A stretch of DNA of 64,000 nucleotides. It comes from Meridianimarinicoccus marinus. GTDB lineage: Bacteria > Pseudomonadota > Alphaproteobacteria > Rhodobacterales > Rhodobacteraceae. The notes below the pieces were generated by a model. That model saw only the letters and a list, made by a program, of their open reading frames with translations. It ran no database searches and was not told the DNA's origin. A program made the translations under genes and the position numbers. Shown piece after piece: positions 52,930 through 60,420 of this stretch (positions are counted from its first letter, which is position 1; every line of letters starts with the position of its first letter). The stretch spans positions 1 to 64,000 of the forward strand of contig NZ_JBFBVU010000022.1 in the NCBI RefSeq assembly GCF_040689105.1. Direction: 5' to 3'.

Positions 52930-53205
52930 GTGGGACTGAAACGGACCGAAGAATTCCGCGCCGAAGTAGTGCGTGTTGCGTTGACGCGCGGCTTGCCGCG
53001 TAAGCAGGTGGCGTCCGATTTCGGTATCGGCTTCTCGACGCTGAACCGTTGGATCCAGCAGGATCGGCAAAATCCTGAGAAGTCGACGTTCCAATCTGTT
53101 CTCCAACGCGAGATCGCGGAGTTGCGGAAAGCGATCCGCATCCTCAAGCAGGAGCGCGATATCTTGGAAAACCGTTCCGGGCCCTCGCCCGCCTGTGCGC
53201 GGTAA
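52930..53205 (+). pseudogene. IS3-family OrfA transposase, orphan and truncated
   Basis: A GTG-initiated frame of 91 residues with the OrfA helix-turn-helix of IS3 elements: RTEEFRAEVVRVALTRGLPR, KQVASDFGIGFSTLNRWIQQ, then the leucine-zipper ELRKAIRILKQERDILE. The normal end (LEKA...FFA) is replaced after residue 82 by an unrelated tail (NRSGPSPACAR). No OrfB follows; the next element is IS110-like. It is a remnant of a different copy from the relic at 45.4 kb, because the parts retained do not overlap. Confidence 0.8.
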
Positions 53206-53396
53206 AAACAGCTTGTGCTATGCTGCGCCTGAAGGGCAGTTGCCGATCGCTTGTTGGTGGGCTGGACCCCGTTAAAAACGTGGCACATGGGCTGATGCGC
53301 TCTTGAGAGTGGTGACGCTGCTTATGCAGCGATCCCGGTTAGGAAGATGACGAACTTGGCAAGCCTACGCCCTTCGCCCTGAACGGAGGAGATGCC

Positions 53397-54382
53397 ATGA
53401 CAAAGCCTAAGACCGGCGACCACCCGGACCTGAAGATGGTCAACCCCAATGCGGCTGCGATCGATATCGGTCAACCATGCGCATGGCGGCTGTGAACCCT
53501 GACACCGTCGCCATGCCAGTGCGGGCTTTCGGGACATTTACCCGGGACTTGCACGGTCTCGCGGTCTCGCGGTCTGGCTCCGGTCCTGCGGCGTCACCAG
53601 CGTGGCCATGGAGTCGACCGGCGTCCACGGGATCCCGGCCCTTGAGATCCTGGCGGCGCATGGCTTCGAGGTCCTCCTCGTGAATGCCCGCTATGCCAAG
53701 AATGTGCGGGCCGCAAAACCGATGTCAGCGATGCAGGTTGGTTGCGGCCATTACATTCCCATCGGTTGCTCCGCGGCAGCTTTCGTCCGGAGGCCGGGAT
53801 CGCCACCCCGGGCACCTACATGCGCCAGCGCGAACGTCTGACAGAGTACGCTGCGGCGCACACCCAGCACATGCAGAAGGCGCTGATGAAGATGAACCTG
53901 CAACTGCATCATGTGGTCTCCGATGTCACCGGCGCAACCGGCATGCGGATCATCCGCGCAATCGTTGCTGGCGCGCGTGATCCAAAGGTTCTTGCCGCGT
54001 TCCGGGATGTCCGCTGCAAGTCATCGATGGACACGATCAAAGCCGCATTGGTCGGCAATGACCGCGAGGAACATCCCTTTGATCTGACACAGACGCTGGA
54101 GCCATACGATTTCTACAAAGCGCAGATCGAGGCGTGCGACCGCAGGCTGGAGGCGGCGTTGGGGGCGCTGACCATCAAAGCAGACGATGATCTGGCCCCG
54201 CTGCCCAAGGCACGGATCAAGGGCAAGCAGCACAATGCTCCGTCCCTTGATGCGCGCGCTGCGCTTTACGGAGTATTGGGCACGGACCTGACGCAGATCC
54301 ACAGCCTCGGACCCCCTCTGGCACTCAAGGTGGTAGCGGAATGCGGCACAGACCTACGCGCCTGGAAAAGTGCCAAACACTT
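53397..54382 (+). pseudogene. IS110-family transposase, frameshifted and 3'-truncated
   Basis: GAACGGAGGAG precedes ATG 53397 (MTKPKTGDHPDLKMVNPNAA, AIDIG). The frame is broken near 53475, 53530, 53600 and 53720. Recognisable parts in order are AAVNPDT, AMESTGVHGIPALEILAAHG, VLLVNARYAKNV, the long segment GTYMRQRERLTEYAAAHTQH with LHHVVSDVTGATGMRIIRAI, and the C-terminal LGTDLTQIHSLGPPLALKVV. The last is the IS116/IS110/IS902 domain, which stops at SAKHF. The DEDD motif is damaged because the VSDA region is frameshifted. The 3' end is cut at the 24-base inverted repeat. Confidence 0.85.
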
Positions 54383-54484
54383 CAGGTATCGATAGCGCGC
54401 CGGGTCCGATCCGCGATCACGTCGTCGAGGCAGTTCCACATCGACTTCCCCGTGGCATCAGACCCGGCGCGCTATCGATACCTG
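54383..54484. repeat. Perfect 24-base inverted repeat with 54-base spacer
   Basis: The arms at 54383-54406 and 54461-54484 are perfect reverse complements over 24 bases (first arm starts CAGGTATCGATAGCG and ends CCGGGTC); pairing stops exactly at both ends. The right arm lies in frame at the end of an IstB fragment, and the left arm is joined to the cut end of the IS110 relic. The arrangement looks like a recombination or deletion scar between insertion elements rather than a regulatory hairpin. Confidence 0.8.
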
Positions 54485-54727
54485 GGTCTTGCCGGTTCCG
54501 GTGCCACCGATCAGGATCAGGTTGCGTTGATGGTCGAGGAAGTCACCGGTCGCCAGGTCGCGGCGCGGCGTCTCATGGATGTCAGTGGCTTCGAAGTCGA
54601 ACTCTTCGAGGTCCTTGGCCAGGGGCATCGTGGCGATGGTCATCTGGTAATTGACCGACCGCGCCGTTCGGCATGGCCTCGAACCGGTGGCGGCTCACGC
54701 GTCACTCTCGCTGATCTCGGCGGTCAG
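54458..54727 (-). pseudogene. IS21-family IstB ATPase relic
   Basis: On the minus strand the frame reads LLTAEISES, then after a break VNYQMTIATMPLAKDLEEFD, RDLATGDFLDHQRNLILIGG and the Walker A TGTGKT, and it ends at the inverted repeat. This is the N-terminal third of an IstB/DnaC-like helper ATPase. The rest of istB, the istA gene and the element ends are absent. Confidence 0.8.
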
Positions 54728-54810
54728 CAAATCCCAATGATCTGTTGGGGTTTGTGCTGGCGCTTGACGGCGGTGGTCAGTGTCTCATCATTGGCCGCGC
54801 TCAGTCCTCC

Positions 54811-55151
54811 GCCGATAGAGCCGCCGTTGATCTCGATGCTTTCGAAGAAAAATGGGCCGGGAAATAAACCTTCTTTGCCCCGCACTGTCATGCCACGCTC
54901 CGTCGCGAGTTGTCGCAAAGATTCCTGAGATTTCACCGGAAGATCATCTACGCCACCAATGCCATCGAGAGCCTGAACCGTGAGATCCGCAAATCCATAA
55001 AGACCCGCGGGTCTTTCCCGACCGAGGAGGCGGCAACCAAGTTGATCTACCTGGCGATCCGACACTTCGAGAAGGTCGGTAGAAAAGTTCGCGAACGGTT
55101 GCCGCCCGAAACCACTTCGCTATCAAGTTCGATGAACGCTTCAATGCGTGA
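54811..55151 (+). pseudogene. IS256-family (mutator) transposase C-terminal relic
   Basis: Pieces in successive frames match the C-terminus of IS256 transposases: DLDAFEEKWAGK with an in-frame stop, then IIYATNAIESLNREIRKSIK and TRGSFPTEEAATKLIYLAIR, then after another shift ARNHFAIKFDERFNA and stop at 55151. The catalytic Glu region is partly retained, but the N-terminal two thirds are missing. Confidence 0.8.
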
Positions 55152-55341
55152 CCGTATCTGAAACCCGCATGGGACAGGCCAGTTACACAGAGTTCAGGAC
55201 ACTCCCAACGGGTTTAGAACATTTTCCTCCTCCGCATAAAACAATTGGGGGAGCAGTCGTGACCTATCTGTCCCATAGCCGACCTTCCATTCCAATGAAC
55301 CGATCGCCCCATCAAATCCTGGGATCAAATGCCTTGGCACA

Positions 55342-56418
55342 TTAGCCCTCATCCAATTGTCCATACGGCGTGGATCGAGAGATCTCCACTTCCGCCTCGG
55401 TCATGTCTTCCGGCACCCCTTCGAAGAGAGGGGTGGACAGATACCGTTCGCCGGTATCGGGAAGCATAACCAACAGCACAGACCCTTCTGGCGCATTCTC
55501 GGCAACTTTCATGGCTGCAGCGAAACTTGCGCCCGCCGATATGCCGACAAAGATGCCTTCTTCTGCCGCCAGCCGTTGCGACCATGCGATCCCTTCGGGG
55601 CCAGGAATGGCGATCAGCTCGTCGTAGAATCCGTCGTCGATACTCTCTTGCAGGACATAAGGGATGAAATCCGGCGTCCAGCCTTGAATTGGGTGCGGTT
55701 CGAAATTGGGATGACTTTCGACCGGCTGGTTACTCACATTGCGCTTGTTCACGTAGCCTGACCCGACAATGGCCGCATTCGCAGGCTCGCACAGGACGAT
55801 CCGGGTGTCTGGCCGCTCCTTCCGCAGTACACGGCCAACACCCGTTACGGTACCGCCCGTTCCATACCCCGTGACGAGATAATCCAGCCTGTCGCCGTCA
55901 AAATCGGCGAGGATTTCACGTGCGGTCGTGCTTTCATGGATATCTGCATTGGCCGGTGTCTCGAATTGGCTGGCAAGAAACCAACCGTTTGCCTCGGCCA
56001 GTTCCTTGGCCTTGTTGTACATGCCAAGCCCCTTGAGTGCGCGTGGGGTAAGGACAACCTTGGCCCCGAAAAACCGCATCAGTTTTCGGCGCTCGACGGA
56101 AAAGCTGTCGGCCATGGTCACGACCAACGGATACCCCTTGGCGGCGCAGACCATGGCAAGCCCGATCCCGGTATTGCCCGAGGTTGCCTCCACGACAGTC
56201 TGGCCGGGCTTCAACGCACCGCTTTGCTCCGCCGCTTCGATGATGTTGAGAGCCAGCCTGTCCTTGACAGAGCCCGCAGGGTTGAAGGCTTCGGATTTGA
56301 CGTAGACGGTCACATGCTTGGGCGCGATCCGATTGATGCGGATGACCGGTGTATCCCCGACCGTATCGAGAATGTCGCCGTAACGTTGGCCACGTCCGTT
56401 TGTTGTGCGAATAGCCAT
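55342..56418 (-). CDS. cysK: Cysteine synthase / PLP-dependent beta-substituting enzyme
   Basis: A 358-residue fold-type II PLP enzyme that makes cysteine from O-acetylserine and sulfide, or a related beta-substituted amino acid. The PLP lysine is Lys52 in NPAGSVKDR, the substrate loop is TSGNTGIG (79-86), and GTGGTVTGVGR binds the phosphate. SAGAS and LPDTGERYLSTPLF are typical of CysK. It is about 35-40 residues longer than many CysK proteins, with an insert around VNKRNVSNQPVESHPNFEPH. It lies next to a TetR gene and a DsrE/rhodanese operon, which suggests a sulfur-assimilation or persulfide context. Confidence 0.85.
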   Translation of the reverse strand: MAIRTTNGRGQRYGDILDTVGDTPVIRINRIAPKHVTVYVKSEAFNPAGSVKDRLALNIIEAAEQSGALKPGQTVVEATSGNTGIGLAMVCAAKGYPLVVTMADSFSVERRKLMRFFGAKVVLTPRALKGLGMYNKAKELAEANGWFLASQFETPANADIHESTTAREILADFDGDRLDYLVTGYGTGGTVTGVGRVLRKERPDTRIVLCEPANAAIVGSGYVNKRNVSNQPVESHPNFEPHPIQGWTPDFIPYVLQESIDDGFYDELIAIPGPEGIAWSQRLAAEEGIFVGISAGASFAAAMKVAENAPEGSVLLVMLPDTGERYLSTPLFEGVPEDMTEAEVEISRSTPYGQLDEG

Positions 56419-56512
56419 GTCTCTTCCCTTTCTTGCGGTTGGATCTACATCTCTCTTGCCAGTAATTTCATCCGTCGGTTTCTTGTCTGTCTTGCCGCAG
56501 CCCGTGTCCCCT

Positions 56513-57145
56513 TCAGGCAGCGCGTCGCGCGGACGCTGTCGGAAACAAAAGCTCCAGATACTCGCGGAACTGTTCTGACTGACGGGCGGTCATTCCCCTG
56601 TTCTGATAGGCCCTTTCCAGGATCAGGCCGCCCTCGATGACCGAAACGATCATTTCGGCCAGGCGTTTGGCGGTCACAGGCCGAGCAGGTGGGTAAAGAT
56701 CGATCACTTCCTGGAACTTCCTGATATACATCGCGGTCCAGATTTGCAGCGTCTCGGCAACGAAGTCTTTCACGCTGTTTTCAAAATGATCGTCTTCATA
56801 GGTGTAGAGCGCGTACATGCACCCTCTGGGAGGGTGGTCCGGATCACAAAGATAGGTTTCGAAGTCGGTCAGGAACTGCATCAACTGATCCATGGGATCG
56901 TCATGAGCCGCCTCTGCACGCGCGAGGAAGGTTCGGAACATGTTCATGTCTCCCTCCGCGTACCATTTCATCAATTGCTTGGCCATGTCGGCCTTGGATT
57001 TGAAGTAATGGAAGAAGGCCCCCTTGGTCAGGCCGGTCTCCCTTAGGACGTCGTCGATCGACGTTCCCGCAAAACCTTTGGACATCACGAGCTTCTTTGC
57101 AGCTGCCAGCAAGCGTTCCCGGGTCGATTCTGCCTTGGTTGCCAT
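56513..57145 (-). CDS. TetR-family transcriptional repressor
   Basis: A 210-residue regulator. The N-terminal DNA-binding domain reads TRERLLAAAKKLVMSKGFAG, then TSIDDVLRETGLTKGAFFHYF, typical TetR/AcrR. The C-terminal ligand domain has two Cys and an aromatic-rich segment (MYALYTYEDDHFENSVKDFV). I chose ATG 57145 because GGAG lies just upstream; an in-frame ATG at 57157 would fall inside the operator. It is divergent from the YgjV/DsrE/rhodanese operon. Matching palindromes lie in front of both transcription units, so it probably represses itself and that operon. Confidence 0.88.
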   Translation of the reverse strand: MATKAESTRERLLAAAKKLVMSKGFAGTSIDDVLRETGLTKGAFFHYFKSKADMAKQLMKWYAEGDMNMFRTFLARAEAAHDDPMDQLMQFLTDFETYLCDPDHPPRGCMYALYTYEDDHFENSVKDFVAETLQIWTAMYIRKFQEVIDLYPPARPVTAKRLAEMIVSVIEGGLILERAYQNRGMTARQSEQFREYLELLFPTASARRAA

Positions 57146-57155
57146 CTGATTCTCC

Positions 57156-57173
57156 ATACGAACCGGTTTGTAT
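57156..57173. promoter_or_regulatory. TetR operator 1 (autoregulatory)
   Basis: ATACGAACCGGTTTGTAT is an 18-base near-perfect palindrome of the form ATACnAACnnGTTnGTAT. It overlaps the -10 box and start of transcription of the tetR promoter. The same form recurs at 57325-57342. Confidence 0.75.
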
Positions 57174-57199
57174 ATACGGGGGATTCTCTTCGATATCAA
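57171..57199 (-). promoter_or_regulatory. Promoter of the tetR gene
   Basis: On the minus strand TTGATA (57194-57199) and TATATA (57171-57176) are separated by exactly 17 bases. The -10 box overlaps operator 1, which fits repression by blocking RNA polymerase. Confidence 0.65.
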
Positions 57200-57295
57200 C
57201 CTCAACGCCAGCATATGAAGGACCTCCGAACGCAAATCCTTTCGCTTTATTACAGTGCCTTACGAGGATTCCGCTGGACTCTTCAAAACTTTTTA

Positions 57296-57326
57296 TTGAC
57301 GACATACCATACGGTCTGCGTAACAT
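57296..57326 (+). promoter_or_regulatory. Promoter of the YgjV/DsrE/rhodanese operon
   Basis: TTGACG (57296-57301) is a good -35 box. The best -10 candidate is TAACAT (57321-57326) at a longish 19-base spacing. It abuts and partly overlaps operator 2. Confidence 0.45.
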
Positions 57327-57342
57327 ACCAACTAGTTTGTAT
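57325..57342. promoter_or_regulatory. TetR operator 2 (operon control)
   Basis: ATACCAACTAGTTTGTAT is an 18-base near-perfect palindrome of the same ATACnAACnnGTTnGTAT form as operator 1. It lies 16 bases upstream of the first start codon of the operon, where bound repressor would block initiation. Confidence 0.75.
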
Positions 57343-57358
57343 GTGGAGGAGCAATCCC

Positions 57359-57904
57359 ATGACAATCGGTATAGATCACATGATGGCCCCTGGATTTTCT
57401 CCGGTTTTCGGCTTCGCTGGTTTGGCTGCTCAATTTGCCTGGCCGTTCTTTCGCAAACGCGATGCAATCCTGACCGTGCAGCTTGGCGCCGCGTGTTCCT
57501 ATGCCACCAGCTACGCGCTGATGGGCCAGAAAACGGCAACGGCTGTCTGCCTGCTGGGCGCAATTCAGACGACCGTGGCACTGCTTGCCGGCGACCGCGC
57601 CTGGCTCTCGCGCCTCGGCTATGCCTTCCTGCCCGTTGTCCTGACCGTCGGTGCGGTAACGTATTCGGGCCTGCCGACGCTGCTCGCCGTGGCCGCTTGC
57701 TGCCTCGTCATGATTGGCCGGATGCAACAAGACACGCTTCGGATGCGTGGCATTCAACTCACGGCCTCGCCGTTTGGAGCGGCACATGACCTTTTTGTCG
57801 GCGCATGGCCGAACCTCATGGGCGCGGTCGTGTCCTTCGTCATCGCATTCACGGCATTTCGCAGGGAACTGCGCGAAAGCCGGCAGCATCGACACCCCGC
57901 ATGA
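57359..57904 (+). CDS. YgjV-family inner-membrane protein
   Basis: A 181-residue integral membrane protein with about six hydrophobic segments. FGFAGLAAQFAWPFFRKRDAI and LGAIQTTVALLAGDRAW match the YgjV (Imp-YgjV) family, whose function is unknown. TGGAGGAGC precedes ATG 57359. It is the first gene of a TetR-controlled operon with a DsrE protein and a rhodanese, which suggests a link to sulfane-sulfur handling. Confidence 0.72.
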   Translation: MTIGIDHMMAPGFSPVFGFAGLAAQFAWPFFRKRDAILTVQLGAACSYATSYALMGQKTATAVCLLGAIQTTVALLAGDRAWLSRLGYAFLPVVLTVGAVTYSGLPTLLAVAACCLVMIGRMQQDTLRMRGIQLTASPFGAAHDLFVGAWPNLMGAVVSFVIAFTAFRRELRESRQHRHPA

Positions 57905-57978
57905 CCCGACACAGCAATCCCGCCCGGGCCGGGAACCGTCCGGACCTCATCCATCGAAATCAGCAAAGGAGAACCAAG

Positions 57979-58350
57979 ATGGAAGACCAAACCAAGAAAC
58001 TGGCAATCGTGTTGTCACGCGGCCTTGACGATGAACGTGCAACCGTGGCTTTCACCATCGCCAAGACCGGGCTTGCCTCTGGGCAGCAAGTAACGATGTT
58101 CATCGTCAGCGCCGGCGTCGACGTGGTGCGCAAAGGCGCCGCAGACAATGTGCAGATGAACCCCTTCGACCCGCCCCTGAAAGAGCTGATCGACCATTTC
58201 CAGTCCAACGGTGGCCGAATCCTTGTCTGCCCGCCTTGCGCAAAGGTGCGCGGTTACGAAGAAGGCGACTTCATCGATGGCGCGCAGATCGTCGGATCGC
58301 CAGCGCTTCACGCCTTGATCCTCGATGGCGCCGCCACGTTGAGCTTCTGA
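57979..58350 (+). CDS. DsrE-family protein
   Basis: A 123-residue soluble protein of the DsrE/DsrF-like family. KLAIVLSRGLDDERATVAFT and the C-terminal GGRILVCPPCAKVRGYEEGD fit members that carry a persulfide-accepting cysteine. The two Cys in VCPPCAK are candidates. AAAGGAGAACCAAG precedes ATG 57979. It follows the YgjV gene by 74 bases and precedes the rhodanese gene by 26 bases; the two probably pass sulfane sulfur between them. Confidence 0.83.
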   Translation: MEDQTKKLAIVLSRGLDDERATVAFTIAKTGLASGQQVTMFIVSAGVDVVRKGAADNVQMNPFDPPLKELIDHFQSNGGRILVCPPCAKVRGYEEGDFIDGAQIVGSPALHALILDGAATLSF

Positions 58351-58376
58351 GCCGAAACGAAGAAAGGACAAAGACC

Positions 58377-58742
58377 ATGACTTCTTGTAGCGATACCGGT
58401 TCCGTCACAACCTCCTCTGCCACCCCTATTTCGGCAGCGACCGCGCGAACCTATCATGGGCGCGCAGGCGTCGAGTTTGTTGACCCCAGACCGCCAGAAG
58501 CGATCTACAGCACGACGGGCAAGATCCCCGGAGCGCGGCTCATCTCCATCAGTGATGTCGAGCGCGGCAACCTGCCACCAGCCTTCGCTGACCGGTCGCT
58601 TCATATTGTGGCGACCTGTCAGGCCGGTCCCATGGCATCGAAAACAGCAGCAGCCTTTGCCAAACTCGGGTTTGCCCGGGTGAGTTGGGTTGAGGGCGGC
58701 ACTCAAGCCTGGGTCGATGCCGGTTACGAGACCTTGCGCTGA
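58377..58742 (+). CDS. Rhodanese-domain sulfurtransferase
   Basis: A 121-residue single-domain rhodanese. GVEFVDPRPPEAIYSTTGKIPGA is the usual N-terminal block, the active-site loop is ATCQAGPMASKTA with the nucleophilic Cys, and WVEGGTQAWVDAGYE is the C-terminal signature. It transfers sulfane sulfur from a persulfide or thiosulfate to a thiol acceptor. AGAAAGGACAAAG precedes ATG 58377. It ends the TetR-controlled operon, 44 bases before a strong terminator. Confidence 0.85.
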   Translation: MTSCSDTGSVTTSSATPISAATARTYHGRAGVEFVDPRPPEAIYSTTGKIPGARLISISDVERGNLPPAFADRSLHIVATCQAGPMASKTAAAFAKLGFARVSWVEGGTQAWVDAGYETLR

Positions 58743-58786
58743 ACCGACGGCCCGTTTCGGGACCAACCCGCGTCACCCTTAAAACC

Positions 58787-58823
58787 CAGCACCGCCGATC
58801 GAATTGGCGGTGCTGATTTTTTG
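58787..58823 (+). terminator. Rho-independent terminator of the rhodanese operon
   Basis: CAGCACCGCC (58787-58796) pairs perfectly with GGCGGTGCTG (58806-58815) around a nine-base loop, followed by ATTTTTTG. It is one of the clearest terminators in the window. Confidence 0.88.
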
Positions 58824-58966
58824 TTTCCGGCCGTATCCGCAGACGGCCGGTTTCCTGGCAGGTCTGAGCGAACCCGGCAATTGCTCGGACAAGATGTACC
58901 TCGCGTGTGGCGGGTGTCGCGGCCACGCGATCACGCTCTACAACCTCCTCGACCGAGAGACCTGAA

Positions 58967-59330
58967 AGACCGCACGATGGCACCTCGTTCCTCGACGAGC
59001 TCGCGGACCTGCGTCCCGAGTTCGACCGGTTGCTGCACTTCGAGCCGATCGATGCTATGGCCGGAACGCGGATCATTTGTGAACAGGATGAGGCGCGGGA
59101 ACTGTTCGTGCGGCTGTCCGGACGCGCCCGTGCAATTTTCCCGAACGGATCGGGACAGGCCGATGTCGTCGCCAGATTTCTTCCGGGCACGGTCATCTGA
59201 GAAAATTCCCTCTCCAGCGGCGCGCCCAGGACGGCGGAAGTCGAGGCGGCGACGGACGGCAGTTACTTCGGATCGACTGCCGGTCGGTCCTGTGGTCGAG
59301 CTGCGGATCAGGGGATCTCTCGGCAGACTT
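58967..59330 (+). pseudogene. Degenerate cyclic-nucleotide-binding domain relic
   Basis: In one frame I read FLDELADLRPEFDRLLHFEP, GTRIICEQDEARELFVRLSG and RFLPGTVI followed by TGA, then SSGAPRTAEVEAATDGSYFG. This order (overall G..I..EQ.....L..L.SG, then PGTVI.E.....GAPRTA.V.A) matches the cNMP-binding domain of Crp-like or SulP-associated proteins. The in-frame stop and missing start indicate a broken gene. The rest up to 59388 holds nothing recognisable. Confidence 0.55.
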
Positions 59331-59388
59331 TCACCGGCCAGAGCTCTTTCGATTTCGCTACTTTGCGAGGGACCACAAGACCCCTTGT

Positions 59389-60420
59389 CTAGATTCCACC
59401 CGAATCTTTGGGACCCCGGACCCCAGGTGACTTGCCACGGAAGACCCAATAGACGCCGACTGTATAAATCGCGATCGCTGGCAGTACGATGACACCGCCG
59501 TAGGTGAAAAAGAGCAATGACGCCGGCGGCGCAGCCGCATCGGCGACAGTAAGTGAATAGGGGATCATATAGGGCCACATCATCGCCGCGAGGGTTCCGA
59601 AAGCGGCGACGAAGGACAACACCGTCAGCAAGAACGGCAAGTGGTCGTATCCCGACCTTGCTGTTAGCCAGACTGCAAGCAGTGCACCGGCCGAGACGGG
59701 CGGGAAAACAAGCACCCAGCCCGAGATCTGATGTGCTCCACGTTCAAGCTCGCCGGTCAGATCAATGGTCAGCGCCACCACAAAGGCGAGACCGAGCGTG
59801 ACGGCGATGCCGAGCAACAACATCGGAATCCTTGCGCGGGCCCAATCGCGCAGTGGGCCGTCGTTTTTCAGCACCAGCCATCCCGCACCAAGCAGCGCAT
59901 AGCCAAGCACCAGACCCACGCCGGTCAGAATTGGAAACGGGTGCAACCAGCTGAAACTGCCGCCGGCATATTGCCCGTCCCTGACGGGGATACCGCGCAT
60001 CAAACCGCCCACGGCAGCGCCCTGAACGAAAGCGACGACCACGGAGCCGACGAAAAAGCCGCGGTCCCAGAACGCCTGCATGGGTCCGGAGCGATAGCGG
60101 AACTCGAACGCAATGCCGCGAAAGATCAACCCGACCAGCATCAGAAGGACCGGCAGGTAGAAGGCTCCGAGAAAGACAGCGTAGACGGCAGGGAATGCGG
60201 CGAAGAGGCTGGCGCCGATCACCACCAGCCAGGTCTCGTTGCCGTCCCAGTATGGCGCGATGCTGGTGACCATGCCCTCACGATGGTTCTCGTCGCGGGT
60301 CGTGCCGAAGAGGATGCCGACGCCGAGATCGAAGCCGTCAAGAATGACATAGATCAGAATTGACGCAGAGATGACCCCGGCCCAGAAAAGGGCGAGCGCG
60401 ATTGGTTCCATCGCGCTCAC
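59389..60420 (-). CDS. cydB: Cytochrome bd-type quinol oxidase subunit II
   Basis: A 343-residue membrane protein with eight to nine hydrophobic segments. The N-terminus contains YVILDGFDLGVGILFG and APYWDGNETWLVVIGASLFAAFP, the hallmark CydB/CioB blocks, and GIAFEFRYRS follows. It stabilises subunit I and the haem pocket of the terminal oxidase that reduces oxygen with quinol. GTG 60420 overlaps the cydA stop as GTGA; ATG 60411 is the alternative. The operon has no cydX-like or cydCD genes beside it. Confidence 0.92.
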   Translation of the reverse strand: MSAMEPIALALFWAGVISASILIYVILDGFDLGVGILFGTTRDENHREGMVTSIAPYWDGNETWLVVIGASLFAAFPAVYAVFLGAFYLPVLLMLVGLIFRGIAFEFRYRSGPMQAFWDRGFFVGSVVVAFVQGAAVGGLMRGIPVRDGQYAGGSFSWLHPFPILTGVGLVLGYALLGAGWLVLKNDGPLRDWARARIPMLLLGIAVTLGLAFVVALTIDLTGELERGAHQISGWVLVFPPVSAGALLAVWLTARSGYDHLPFLLTVLSFVAAFGTLAAMMWPYMIPYSLTVADAAAPPASLLFFTYGGVIVLPAIAIYTVGVYWVFRGKSPGVRGPKDSGGI

